A stretch of DNA of 16,869 bases from Nitrospinota bacterium (GTDB lineage: Bacteria; Nitrospinota; Nitrospinia; UBA9942; JAHJSF01). The translations under genes were made by a program, and so were the position numbers. Location of the stretch: contig JAHJSF010000033.1 in the NCBI GenBank assembly GCA_018830405.1, forward strand, positions 1 through 16,869. Direction: 5' to 3'. Shown here piece by piece: positions 1 through 6,485 of this stretch; positions within the stretch are counted from its first letter, which is position 1; each line of letters starts with the position of its first letter. The notes beneath the pieces are model-generated. The model did no database searches and was not told the DNA's origin. It was given only the letters and a program-made list of their open reading frames with translations.

Positions 1-462
1 CCTTCCTATATTCTTTATAATATCTGTAGAGGAATGGTCTTTAGGGTCGCCGGTTATCACTACTCTTCCCCCGTAAGATTTTACCGTTTCTGCTTCTGGA
101 ACTGTGTCGGCGGTATAATCGGTTCCCTTAGCCTGTATGTTCGGCTTTAGGGTCATGATTACGTTCGAGACATTCGGTTCGTCGAATATGGTTACATAGT
201 CAACGCATTCAAGGGCACTTATTATTTCAGCCCTCTCTTGCTCGTTTGTTACTGGGCGTCCCTTCCCCTTCAGTTGGCGGGCAGAATTGTCGCTGTTTAT
301 GGCCACGACCAAGATATCTCCCAGGTCTTTGGCCTCCTGCAAGTAACGGATATGCCCTACATGCATGACGTCAAAACATCCATTGGCCAGGACCACCTTC
401 TTTCTCTGATTGGTTAATAGACTTTTAAGGTGGGCTAATGTCTTTATTTTAGAGGTGGTCAC
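1..462 (-). CDS. rfaE2: D-glycero-beta-D-manno-heptose 1-phosphate adenylyltransferase (partial, 3' end beyond window)
   Basis: Transfers AMP from ATP to heptose-1-phosphate to give ADP-heptose, the donor for LPS inner core, in the cytoplasm. I translated the minus strand from position 462. The frame stays open for 154 codons to the window edge. Residues 27-37 read NGCFDVMHVGH, the nucleotidyltransferase signature with its HxGH motif, followed by INSD (about 58-61) and a late SSTDII segment typical of the C-terminus, so only a few residues should be missing. The start is GTG at 460-462, because no ATG lies upstream of the signature. It overlaps the end of the kinase gene by 14 nt, so the two are translationally linked. 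In E. coli the two activities are fused in HldE (kinase then transferase); here the same order is kept as separate genes. Confidence 0.9.
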   Translation of the reverse strand, partial: MTTSKIKTLAHLKSLLTNQRKKVVLANGCFDVMHVGHIRYLQEAKDLGDILVVAINSDNSARQLKGKGRPVTNEQERAEIISALECVDYVTIFDEPNVSNVIMTLKPNIQAKGTDYTADTVPEAETVKSYGGRVVITGDPKDHSSTDIIKNIGR

Positions 463-1513
463 TATTTATCGCCCCCCTTATTTCATCCATATTAGCGGTG
501 GCGGTTCCGCTCTTCATGACAACAACGCTCCCGGCATAGTTGGCTATTCTGGTCGCCTCTTCCATGGTTGCCCCGGCGGCCAGGGACATAGTGAAGGTGC
601 TGATAACGGTATCTCCGGCCCCGGTGACGTCGGCCACCTCATCCTTACCGCATATACCAAGCTTAAACTCCTTCTTACCTTTCTGGAGTAGAAGCATACC
701 ATCCTTCCCTCTGGTGATTAGGAGGGCCTTAGAGTTTAGTTTGGTTAAGACCTTCTTGCCTGTTTCGACTATATTTTTATCACTCAGGATTACCCCTGTG
801 GCCCACTCCATTTCTTCCGTGTTTGGGGTGGCGGCGGTAATGTTTTTATACTTGAGCATATCGTAACGGGAATCGACTATTACCGGTGTTTTGCTCCCCT
901 TGGCGAAATTATTTATGGCCCTTCTGATATAGGGGGTAATGGTGCCGAGTCCATAATCTGAGATAATGATTGCATCTGCTACTTTGGCAGATTTGATAAA
1001 TATGGCGGCCAATCTCTTTTCTACCTTCTTCGGCAGGTTCCCTCTATTGTCACGGTCTATCCGTATCATCTGCTGTTTGGTGGTGTTGTGACCGCCGGCC
1101 ATTATTCTCGTCTTGACCGGAGTCGTCAGCCCAGCTTCAACCAGTATGGTATCGGAGACAATCTCCCCCTTCCCCATTACGGCCAGGAGTTTTTTCCCTG
1201 TTTCATCTTCCCCTACCACCCCTATGGGGATTACATGGCCGGATAGGGAGTGAATATTATTTATGGCGTTGGCGGCACAGCCTGGTTGGATGACAGTCGA
1301 GTCGTATCTCAGTATGGCCACGGGGGCCTCTCTGGATATCCTCGAAGTAATCCCGAAGATATATTCATCGGCCACTATGTCGCCGATTACAAGTATCTTT
1401 CTGCCTGGGAAGGCCTTAACTATAACCAGTAGTCTCTTTTTAATATTTGTATTATTCAAAGCGTCATTTAAGATTAATTGTTTGGTTTTTCTAAATACAG
1501 TGCTTAATTGCAT
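449..1513 (-). CDS. rfaE1: D-glycero-beta-D-manno-heptose-7-phosphate kinase (PfkB/ribokinase family)
   Basis: Phosphorylates heptose-7-phosphate at C1, the step before the adenylyltransferase encoded immediately downstream. The ribokinase fold shows as KILVIGDIVADEYIFG near the N-terminus, a PGCAANAINN segment in the sugar/lid region and the PfkB signature DVTGAGDT, with the catalytic Asp and anion-hole glycines, near the C-terminus. The start is uncertain. The frame is open up to a TTG at 1651, with ATGs at 1573 and 1513 and a TTG at 1459; none has a good ribosome-binding site. Family members begin 10-20 residues before the ILVIGD strand, so 1459 (336 aa) fits length best, 1513 (354 aa) is the nearest ATG, and the 1651 form would add about 60 residues that resemble no kinase. 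Function is confident; the first 20 residues are not. Confidence 0.88.
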   Translation of the reverse strand: MQLSTVFRKTKQLILNDALNNTNIKKRLLVIVKAFPGRKILVIGDIVADEYIFGITSRISREAPVAILRYDSTVIQPGCAANAINNIHSLSGHVIPIGVVGEDETGKKLLAVMGKGEIVSDTILVEAGLTTPVKTRIMAGGHNTTKQQMIRIDRDNRGNLPKKVEKRLAAIFIKSAKVADAIIISDYGLGTITPYIRRAINNFAKGSKTPVIVDSRYDMLKYKNITAATPNTEEMEWATGVILSDKNIVETGKKVLTKLNSKALLITRGKDGMLLLQKGKKEFKLGICGKDEVADVTGAGDTVISTFTMSLAAGATMEEATRIANYAGSVVVMKSGTATANMDEIRGAINSDHL

Positions 1514-1704
1514 AAATCTTGCTGTAGTCGACCGGCCTTTGACGCGCCCGGCTTTGTCATCAATCCTCGCCATAGGCCCAGCTATGGCTGTGGTTGTCTT
1601 CGCTCCGGCCACGCCAAATTCTCGGTCTTGGTACGACGCAGAGTTATGCAACTAAACACTAGGGTCGTCACATTATATTACCTGTGGCGTGTATTGTGAA
1701 GTAA
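1514..1704. other. Non-coding leader/intergenic stretch upstream of rfaE1
   Basis: The kinase frame stays open here, but the encoded residues look non-proteinaceous for this family. On DNA level the stretch holds a perfect 7-bp stem GCCATAG/CTATGGC (1569-1575 with 1582-1588, loop GCCCAG) and a near-direct repeat CCGGCCTTTGAC / CCGGCTTTGTC (about 1530-1557). If the promoter at 1672-1700 is used, it forms a 5' leader of about 150 nt. It may be another dispersed-repeat copy or an RNA leader. I recognise no riboswitch class. Confidence 0.35.
1672..1700 (-). promoter_or_regulatory. Sigma-70-type promoter for rfaE1-rfaE2
   Basis: On the minus strand a TTCACA -35 box (1695-1700, five of six consensus bases) is followed by a 17-nt spacer and a perfect TATAAT -10 box (1672-1677). 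Transcription would start near 1665 and run into the heptose genes. The -35 box ends 4 nt short of the inverted-repeat element. Confidence 0.6.
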
Positions 1705-1833
1705 ATATACAGAGCGACATAAATTTGTATACCTTCGTTTATCCTCGGCTCGTCGTTGCGACGTATGCTTAAATACGTCTCACTCCTCCCCTTCGTCGCG
1801 CCTCGGTCTACTTTTTTCTGTCGCTCTGTATAT
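1705..1833 (+). repeat. 129-bp palindrome-ended dispersed repeat, copy 1
   Basis: Bounded by perfect 15-bp inverted ends (ATATACAGAGCGACA at 1705-1719, its complement at 1819-1833). A central hairpin has stem GACGTAT/ATACGTC (1760-1766 with 1773-1779) and loop GCTTAA. A diverged inverted copy lies at 9886-9992, sharing the blocks ATACCTTCGTT, CGTATGCT, AATACG and CCTCGGTCT. Copy 1 has about 22 extra nt after the central hairpin. It encodes no protein. The architecture fits a MITE or REP-like element; no target-site duplication is obvious. Confidence 0.75.
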
Positions 1834-1842
1834 CTGTATAAG

Positions 1843-1851
1843 TGATATAAT
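1843..1851 (+). promoter_or_regulatory. Extended -10 promoter for the lipid-A-sugar operon
   Basis: TGATATAAT matches the extended -10 consensus TGnTATAAT exactly. There is no good -35 box; that position falls in the right arm of the repeat (near 1823-1828). The predicted start near 1858 leaves a leader of about 42 nt before the TTG start at 1900. It is divergent from the rfaE1 promoter, with the repeat between them. Confidence 0.5.
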
Positions 1852-1899
1852 GCCGGTCATGTTTGTTCCCACTAACGATAAAATAGATCGGAGAACCGT

Positions 1900-2766
1900 T
1901 TGAAGCGTGTAATTATAAATGCCGATGACTTCGGTCTTTGTGACGCTGTTAATCGCGGTATTGTAAAGGGGTATCGTGAGGGGATTTTAACCAGCGCTAC
2001 GATTATGGCCAATATGGCCGGTTTTGATCAGGCGGTGGAGCTGGCCAAGGAGAATCCGGGATTGGGCGTTGGTCTGCACCTAAACCTCCTTAGGGGAGAA
2101 CCGATTTCCCAACAGGGTAAGGTTTCAACTCTATTGAGGAATGGGAGCTTTCTCGACAGCGCCGGTTCTTTTCTGATAAGGCTGCTTAGCGGCGGGATAA
2201 GTGAGGGGGAGGTTGAAACTGAGCTTAGGGGACAGATTGAAAAGGCCTTAAATGCGGGGCTTAAGATTACACACTTTGATAGCGAGAAACACCTCCATTC
2301 CTTTCCTCCTATCTTCAAGGTTGCCCTCAAACTGGCTGTGGAATATAGGATAGGGGCAATAAGAAGGATAGCCGAACCAATTTATCCTCAGCTGCGGGGG
2401 AGAAAAGCTGTTTTTTGGAATCCTCAGTTTTATAAGACCATCCTCCTTGACGGTCTCCACGTCTACATGGCTGGCCGGATAGATAGAAGCGGAATAAGAT
2501 ATGCCGATTGTTTCTACGGGGTGCTTTACAGCGGCGGGATGAATAGTGAGAAATATGATACGATTTTCGAGAAGATCCAAGAAGGGGTCACCGAAATTAT
2601 GTGCCACCCTGGATATCTCGCTTCTGCCGGGGAAATATCGAGGGGGGCTAACTACTACATAAACAGATTCAGAGAGATTGATCTTAACGGCTTGTTAGAC
2701 CAATCCCTGAAGATAAAGGCTGAAAAGCTTGGAATACAATTTATAAACTACGGAGATATTAATTAG
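1900..2766 (+). CDS. YdjC/ChbG/HpnK-family carbohydrate deacetylase (NaxD-like)
   Basis: Predicted metal-dependent hydrolase that removes an N-acetyl group from a sugar. The fold signature NADDFG (residues 7-12) supplies the metal Asp. His60 in GLHLNLL, His131/His133 in SEKHLHS and the late MCHPGYL segment match the family's metal and active-site His positions. Length (288 aa) is normal. The start is TTG at 1900, backed by GGAG about 6 nt upstream; a GTG three codons later lacks that spacing. It is first of four genes, with the GT2 gene 2 nt downstream. In Francisella a YdjC-family enzyme, NaxD, deacetylates undecaprenyl-P-GalNAc before transfer to lipid A; the neighbours here suggest the same role. 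HpnK of hopanoid clusters and ChbG (chitobiose) are the alternatives, but no hopanoid or chitobiose genes are seen. Confidence 0.85.
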   Translation: MKRVIINADDFGLCDAVNRGIVKGYREGILTSATIMANMAGFDQAVELAKENPGLGVGLHLNLLRGEPISQQGKVSTLLRNGSFLDSAGSFLIRLLSGGISEGEVETELRGQIEKALNAGLKITHFDSEKHLHSFPPIFKVALKLAVEYRIGAIRRIAEPIYPQLRGRKAVFWNPQFYKTILLDGLHVYMAGRIDRSGIRYADCFYGVLYSGGMNSEKYDTIFEKIQEGVTEIMCHPGYLASAGEISRGANYYINRFREIDLNGLLDQSLKIKAEKLGIQFINYGDIN

Positions 2767-2768
2767 CC

Positions 2769-3731
2769 ATGATAGATGTTTCGATAGTCGCGCCCCTCTA
2801 CAATGAGGAGGCCAATGCCTCTATTTTATATCAACGCCTGACCGATGTTATGAAGAAAGTTGGGGGGAGTTATGAGATAGTTTTTATTGACGACGGTAGC
2901 CGTGATAATACCTTGAAGATAGTGGAAGAGATTGCCAATAAAGACTCCAGCGTAAAGGTTGTTAAGCTTAAAAAGAATTTCGGCCAGACCCCTGCCTTGG
3001 CCGCGGGGATAGATAATGCGGAGGGGGAGATTATTGTTACCATGGACGGAGACCTTCAGCACGACCCGGATGATATCCCCCTCTTCCTGGAAAAGATGAA
3101 AGAGGGATACGATATAGTCAGCGGCTGGAGAAAAAAACGAGTTGATAATTTTGTAGTTAGGAGATTTCCTTCAATGGTGGCCAATAAGATGATGTCCATA
3201 ATATCTGGGGTAGATCTCCACGATTTCGGCACTACCTTTAAGGCCTACAAGAAGGATGTCATCAAGGATATTGAGCTTTATGGGGAGATGCACCGTTTTA
3301 TCCCTGCTTTGGCCAGCATTAACGGGGTTACCGTCTGTGAAATCCCGATAAAGAATATTCTGAGGGATGGGGGGGAATCTAACTATGGGCTTGGAAGGAT
3401 ACTACCTGTTCTGTTTGATCTCTTCCATATCAAGTTTATGGTCAGCTATTCGAGGAAACCGCTCCACTTCTTCGGTCTTGTAGGCGGGACATCATTTGTT
3501 CTGGGAAGCTCAATAGCCACAATCATCTTCTTTAAGAAGATATTTTTTGGGACGGCCGTCTTTGTAGAGCATGGGCCTCTACTATTTCTGGCTACAATCC
3601 TTATAATATTCGGAGTTCAGATTATAACCTTTGGTTTGCTAGCCGAACTGTTGGTAAGGATATACCACAACACTCGAAACAGTAAGATATACAAGGTCGA
3701 TAAAATTATCGGCGGGGGAGGGGAAAAATGA
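2769..3731 (+). CDS. Polyprenyl-phosphate glycosyltransferase, GT2 family (ArnC/GtrB/FlmF-like)
   Basis: Predicted to transfer a sugar from a nucleotide donor to undecaprenyl phosphate on the cytoplasmic face of the inner membrane. The catalytic domain starts with SIVAPLYNEE (residues 5-14), has the Asp pair IDDGSRDNT (40-48) and the metal-binding DxD within TMDGDLQHDP (91-100). Two C-terminal hydrophobic helices (about 231-253 and 270-298) match the membrane-anchored layout of ArnC, GtrB and dolichol-phosphate-mannose synthase-like enzymes. Length of 320 aa is usual for this type. Its stop overlaps the next gene's start as ATGA. The donor sugar cannot be read from sequence; with a deacetylase upstream, UDP-GalNAc or UDP-GlcNAc is the natural guess. 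Confidence 0.88.
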   Translation: MIDVSIVAPLYNEEANASILYQRLTDVMKKVGGSYEIVFIDDGSRDNTLKIVEEIANKDSSVKVVKLKKNFGQTPALAAGIDNAEGEIIVTMDGDLQHDPDDIPLFLEKMKEGYDIVSGWRKKRVDNFVVRRFPSMVANKMMSIISGVDLHDFGTTFKAYKKDVIKDIELYGEMHRFIPALASINGVTVCEIPIKNILRDGGESNYGLGRILPVLFDLFHIKFMVSYSRKPLHFFGLVGGTSFVLGSSIATIIFFKKIFFGTAVFVEHGPLLFLATILIIFGVQIITFGLLAELLVRIYHNTRNSKIYKVDKIIGGGGEK

Positions 3732-4012
3732 CTTGGGATAAATGGATGTTTCTCGGCTTTGCCGCTCAGGGGATGTTCTTCATGCGCTTTATAGTCCAGT
3801 GGATTTCGTCCGAAATGAAGGGGAAGAGCGTTGTCCCGGTAGCCTTCTGGTATTTCAGCCTCTTCGGCGGGGCGATGCTCCTCGTATATTCGATACACAG
3901 AAAAGACCCTGTCTTTATCCTGGGGCAGGGTCTAGGGCTTATTATCTATGCCAGAAACCTCTTCCTGATACGGAAAGAAAAGAGGGATAAGGTTATAAAC
4001 GATGCGGAATAA
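3728..4012 (+). CDS. Stand-alone lipid-A-disaccharide-synthase N-terminal-domain (LAB_N) membrane protein
   Basis: A 94-residue protein with about three hydrophobic helices (roughly 5-22, 36-56 and 61-80). It contains the features of the LAB_N domain: FxMRFIVQWISSE near residue 20, then VVPVAFWYFSLFGG and a PVFILGQGLGLIIYARNL tail. The domain is otherwise found fused in front of some LpxB proteins, but here there is no LpxB catalytic part. It starts inside the GT2 stop codon (ATGA) after a GGGGGAGGGG ribosome-binding site, and its last 11 nt overlap the ArnT-like gene, so it is made stoichiometrically with both. Its biochemical role is not established to my knowledge. Its position between a lipid-linked-sugar synthase and a periplasmic transferase is where Arn systems place the ArnE/ArnF flippase. 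Confidence 0.85.
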   Translation: MTWDKWMFLGFAAQGMFFMRFIVQWISSEMKGKSVVPVAFWYFSLFGGAMLLVYSIHRKDPVFILGQGLGLIIYARNLFLIRKEKRDKVINDAE

Positions 4013-5669
4013 GGATGGAAGCAACTATCAGCCTTATCTGATTATCTTCTTGGCCGCCATTCTCCTCTTTTACGGCCTTCAAAGCGTAAGTTTTACCCAA
4101 TATATAGAGTTCTATTATCTTGAGTCGGCTAGGGAGATGATAGAGCTGCGGCAGTGGCTTGTTCCCAGTTTTAACTACTCCTACCGTTTTGATAAACCTA
4201 TCCTCTTCTATTGGCTGGTAGTCTTATTCTTTAAAGGTTTAGGTGTTAATCTTGCCTCTGCCCGATTGATTTCGGCTATATTTGGTGCGGGAACCCTTTA
4301 TCTCACCTATAGGATAGCCAGGGAGAGGAGCGGCAAATTGGGGGGATGGTTGGCTGCCGCCATACTTCTTTCAACCCCCCATTTTATTCTCATATCCCGT
4401 TCGGCCACAACGGATATGATGCTCACTTTCTTTATAACCTTTTCCCTCTTCGCCTATTTTTCTTTTTTGGAGGGAGCGAAGAGAGGATGGTTTTTCCCCC
4501 TCTACGCATCTCTGGCCTTGGCGACACTCACCAAGGGCCCAATCGGTTTTGTCATTCCGGTCTTGGTAATCTTTTCTCATCTGGCCGTTGGATGGGACAA
4601 GGAGAAACTATTTAATCTTAAGCCCGTTAAGGGGGCACTCTTATATCTGGCAATTATACTTCCTTGGACACTGGCAATTATAAAAGAGTATGGCCTTAAG
4701 GCTATGTTGAGCATTGTTCATGCCGCAGATGCCGCAGGAAAAGACCCGATAAAGGAACCTCTCTACTACTATTTCCAACATATCTTTGGGGAATTTTTCC
4801 CTTGGGGACCGCTCCTAATTATTTTATTCGTAGTGGTTTTGTTAAATAGGGAACTGTTTAAGGAAAGGTTTAAAAGGGATCTATTACCCTTTCTCTGGTT
4901 TCTGGTTCCCCTCCTCTTCCTCTCTATCTTCGACAAGAAGATTGCCAGATACATGTTGCCTGTCGCCCCCCCTATGGCGATTCTGCTGGCCGATATACTG
5001 ATTGATAGTCTAGAGAAGGGGCGCAGGGGAGTTGTAGGTATCTATAAAATATATTCCTATCTGCTGGCAATACTCCTCCTGGCCCTTTCAATAGGAACTA
5101 TGTTTATGGCCTTTATGGTAAGCAAATCATCTTTCAATTTTAGCCTGGGTCTTCCGGCCCTGCCCCTCCTCTTCCTGTTCGGAAGCGTAGGAATAATAAC
5201 CCTTGTTGTCAGAGGGAGAGAGGTTGATATCCCTTTAGCCTTTGCCGCAACCGTAATCCCTGTATTTATTATTGTAGGGGTTCATCTGATACCTAAAATG
5301 GATTCAAGGCCCCTCATGGAATTCGGTCATATTATAAATAAGGAACTAAGCCAAGAGGCTGTGGTTTCAATATACAGAGAGCAGCCTAACGACCTTATAT
5401 TTTTTGCTGCCAGAAAGATAGTGGTAATAGGTTCACCTGATGAGTTGAAAAACTTTGCGGCTGAGGAGGGGGAAAGGTTTTGCGTTATCTACGAGAAGGA
5501 TTTTAATTCCTTACCCAACCAGGTAAGGGCCGACCTGAATATTGTCTACTGGAGGCATCGTTGGCGGGATATAGACACACTTTCCAAGTTTGAAAGGTTT
5601 TTGGGAAATCCTGAGGAGTTTAAGTCTTGGGTGTATCTTGTAAAGATTGGTGGCGGTGCAGGGAATTGA
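4002..5669 (+). CDS. ArnT/GT39-like polyprenyl-phosphate-sugar:lipid A glycosyltransferase
   Basis: A 555-aa polytopic membrane protein with about 10-12 hydrophobic segments and a soluble C-terminal part from about residue 440. The first periplasmic loop keeps the family pattern: YLESAREMI (39-47), a QWLVP step and RFDKPILFYWL (62-72) containing the conserved Lys65-Pro66. Enzymes of this class move a sugar from undecaprenyl phosphate to lipid A or other acceptors on the periplasmic side. The usual Asp-Glu pair before this loop reads Ile35-Glu36 here, so catalysis may differ or be lost. The gene overlaps the LAB_N gene by 11 nt. Its last 22 nt lie antisense to the 3' end of a tRNA, and its C-terminal GGGAGN is encoded by the complement of the acceptor and T arms. 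Confidence 0.85.
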   Translation: MRNKDGSNYQPYLIIFLAAILLFYGLQSVSFTQYIEFYYLESAREMIELRQWLVPSFNYSYRFDKPILFYWLVVLFFKGLGVNLASARLISAIFGAGTLYLTYRIARERSGKLGGWLAAAILLSTPHFILISRSATTDMMLTFFITFSLFAYFSFLEGAKRGWFFPLYASLALATLTKGPIGFVIPVLVIFSHLAVGWDKEKLFNLKPVKGALLYLAIILPWTLAIIKEYGLKAMLSIVHAADAAGKDPIKEPLYYYFQHIFGEFFPWGPLLIILFVVVLLNRELFKERFKRDLLPFLWFLVPLLFLSIFDKKIARYMLPVAPPMAILLADILIDSLEKGRRGVVGIYKIYSYLLAILLLALSIGTMFMAFMVSKSSFNFSLGLPALPLLFLFGSVGIITLVVRGREVDIPLAFAATVIPVFIIVGVHLIPKMDSRPLMEFGHIINKELSQEAVVSIYREQPNDLIFFAARKIVVIGSPDELKNFAAEEGERFCVIYEKDFNSLPNQVRADLNIVYWRHRWRDIDTLSKFERFLGNPEEFKSWVYLVKIGGGAGN

Positions 5670-5724
5670 ACCCCGGACACTACGGATATGAGCCGTATGC
5701 TCTAACCATCTGAGCTACACCGCC
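5648..5724 (-). tRNA. tRNA-Met (CAU anticodon), elongator type
   Basis: The minus strand from 5724 folds as a complete cloverleaf: acceptor GGCGGTG/CACCGCC, D stem GCTC/GAGC, anticodon stem TACGG/CCGTA with loop CTCATAT (anticodon CAT), five-base variable loop and T stem CGGGG/CCCTG (one G-T pair) with loop TTCAATT. Discriminator A and CCA are encoded (5651-5648). The GGTTAGAGC D arm and paired first base fit elongator Met and exclude initiator; a lysidine-modified Ile-tRNA (CAU) is less likely but cannot be excluded by eye. It lies 17 nt downstream of pdxJ in the same orientation and overlaps the end of the opposing ArnT-like gene. Confidence 0.93.
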
Positions 5725-5741
5725 TCCTGTAAAAGCGCTTA

Positions 5742-6467
5742 TTATATTGATTTGCCGTTGAGAATGTCAAGCATTTCCCCAACCGCCGTCTCCATCCCTG
5801 CCATTAGTGCCCTAGCGACTATGCTGTGCCCTATATTAAGCTCTTCGATATGAGGGATAGTTGCTATCATGGCCGTATTTTTATAGTTTAGACCGTGCCC
5901 CGCATATACCTTTAAGCCATTAGAGTTGGCCAATGTTGCCGCCTCTTTTATTTTAATTGCCTCCCTTTTTTCCTCTTCCGGAGATGTTGCCTCAGAGTAG
6001 GCGGCGGTATTTATCTCTATGCTCTCGGCCCCTGTCCGACCAGCGGCCTCTATCTGTTCCTTAATCGGGTCTATGAATAGGCTGACCGGTATCTTCACCC
6101 TTTTAAATTCTTCTATTATTCCCCTTAGTCTATTTTCATCGGCGGCCACATCAAGTCCCCCCTCGGTGGTAAGTTCTTGTCTCTTTTCGGGGACAAGGGT
6201 GACTTGGTCAGGCAATTCTTTAAGGGCAATCTTAATTATCTCTGCGGTCGCGGCCATTTCCAGGTTGAGCTTGGCCTTTATACTCTTACGTATCCTATGG
6301 AGGTCGGAGTCGTTTACATGTCTCCTGTCCTCACGCAGGTGTATTGTTATCCCTGCTGCCCCCCCCTTGAGGGCCAGAATAGCGGCCTCCAACGGATCAG
6401 GTTCCAGGGCCAGTCTGGCCTGCCTGACCGTGGCTACATGGTCAACGTTTACACACAGTTTAATCAT
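5742..6467 (-). CDS. pdxJ: Pyridoxine 5'-phosphate synthase
   Basis: Condenses 3-amino-2-oxopropyl phosphate with 1-deoxy-D-xylulose 5-phosphate to pyridoxine 5'-phosphate, the last ring-forming step of DXP-dependent vitamin B6 synthesis. It is a TIM-barrel protein of 241 aa, normal for the family. Family landmarks are all present: VNVDHVATVRQAR at the N-terminus, HLREDRRH, NLEMAAT with the catalytic Glu, TLVPEKRQELTTEGGLD, the YAGHGLNY turn and ELNIGHSIVARAL near the end. The ATG start follows AAGGA by about 7 nt. It begins 18 nt after folP and is followed by tRNA-Met, all on one strand, suggesting an ftsH-folP-pdxJ operon. PdxJ is typical of Proteobacteria and relatives and is rare in Gram-positives. 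Confidence 0.96.
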   Translation of the reverse strand: MIKLCVNVDHVATVRQARLALEPDPLEAAILALKGGAAGITIHLREDRRHVNDSDLHRIRKSIKAKLNLEMAATAEIIKIALKELPDQVTLVPEKRQELTTEGGLDVAADENRLRGIIEEFKRVKIPVSLFIDPIKEQIEAAGRTGAESIEINTAAYSEATSPEEEKREAIKIKEAATLANSNGLKVYAGHGLNYKNTAMIATIPHIEELNIGHSIVARALMAGMETAVGEMLDILNGKSI

Positions 6468-6485
6468 TTCTAATTCCTTGTTTAT

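Noticed and set aside
449-462. Overlap of the heptose genes read as a frameshift in a fused hldE
   Set aside because: Both parts have normal family lengths and boundaries, and separate genes are a known arrangement.
1705-1833. Repeat pair considered as a CRISPR or a composite transposon with ends at 1705-1833 and 9886-9992
   Set aside because: There are only two copies 8 kb apart, no spacers and no transposase between them; the intervening genes are housekeeping and envelope genes.
5733-5740. AAGCGCTT palindrome between pdxJ and tRNA-Met as an operator
   Set aside because: An 8-bp palindrome is expected by chance in a window this size and nothing else supports regulation there.
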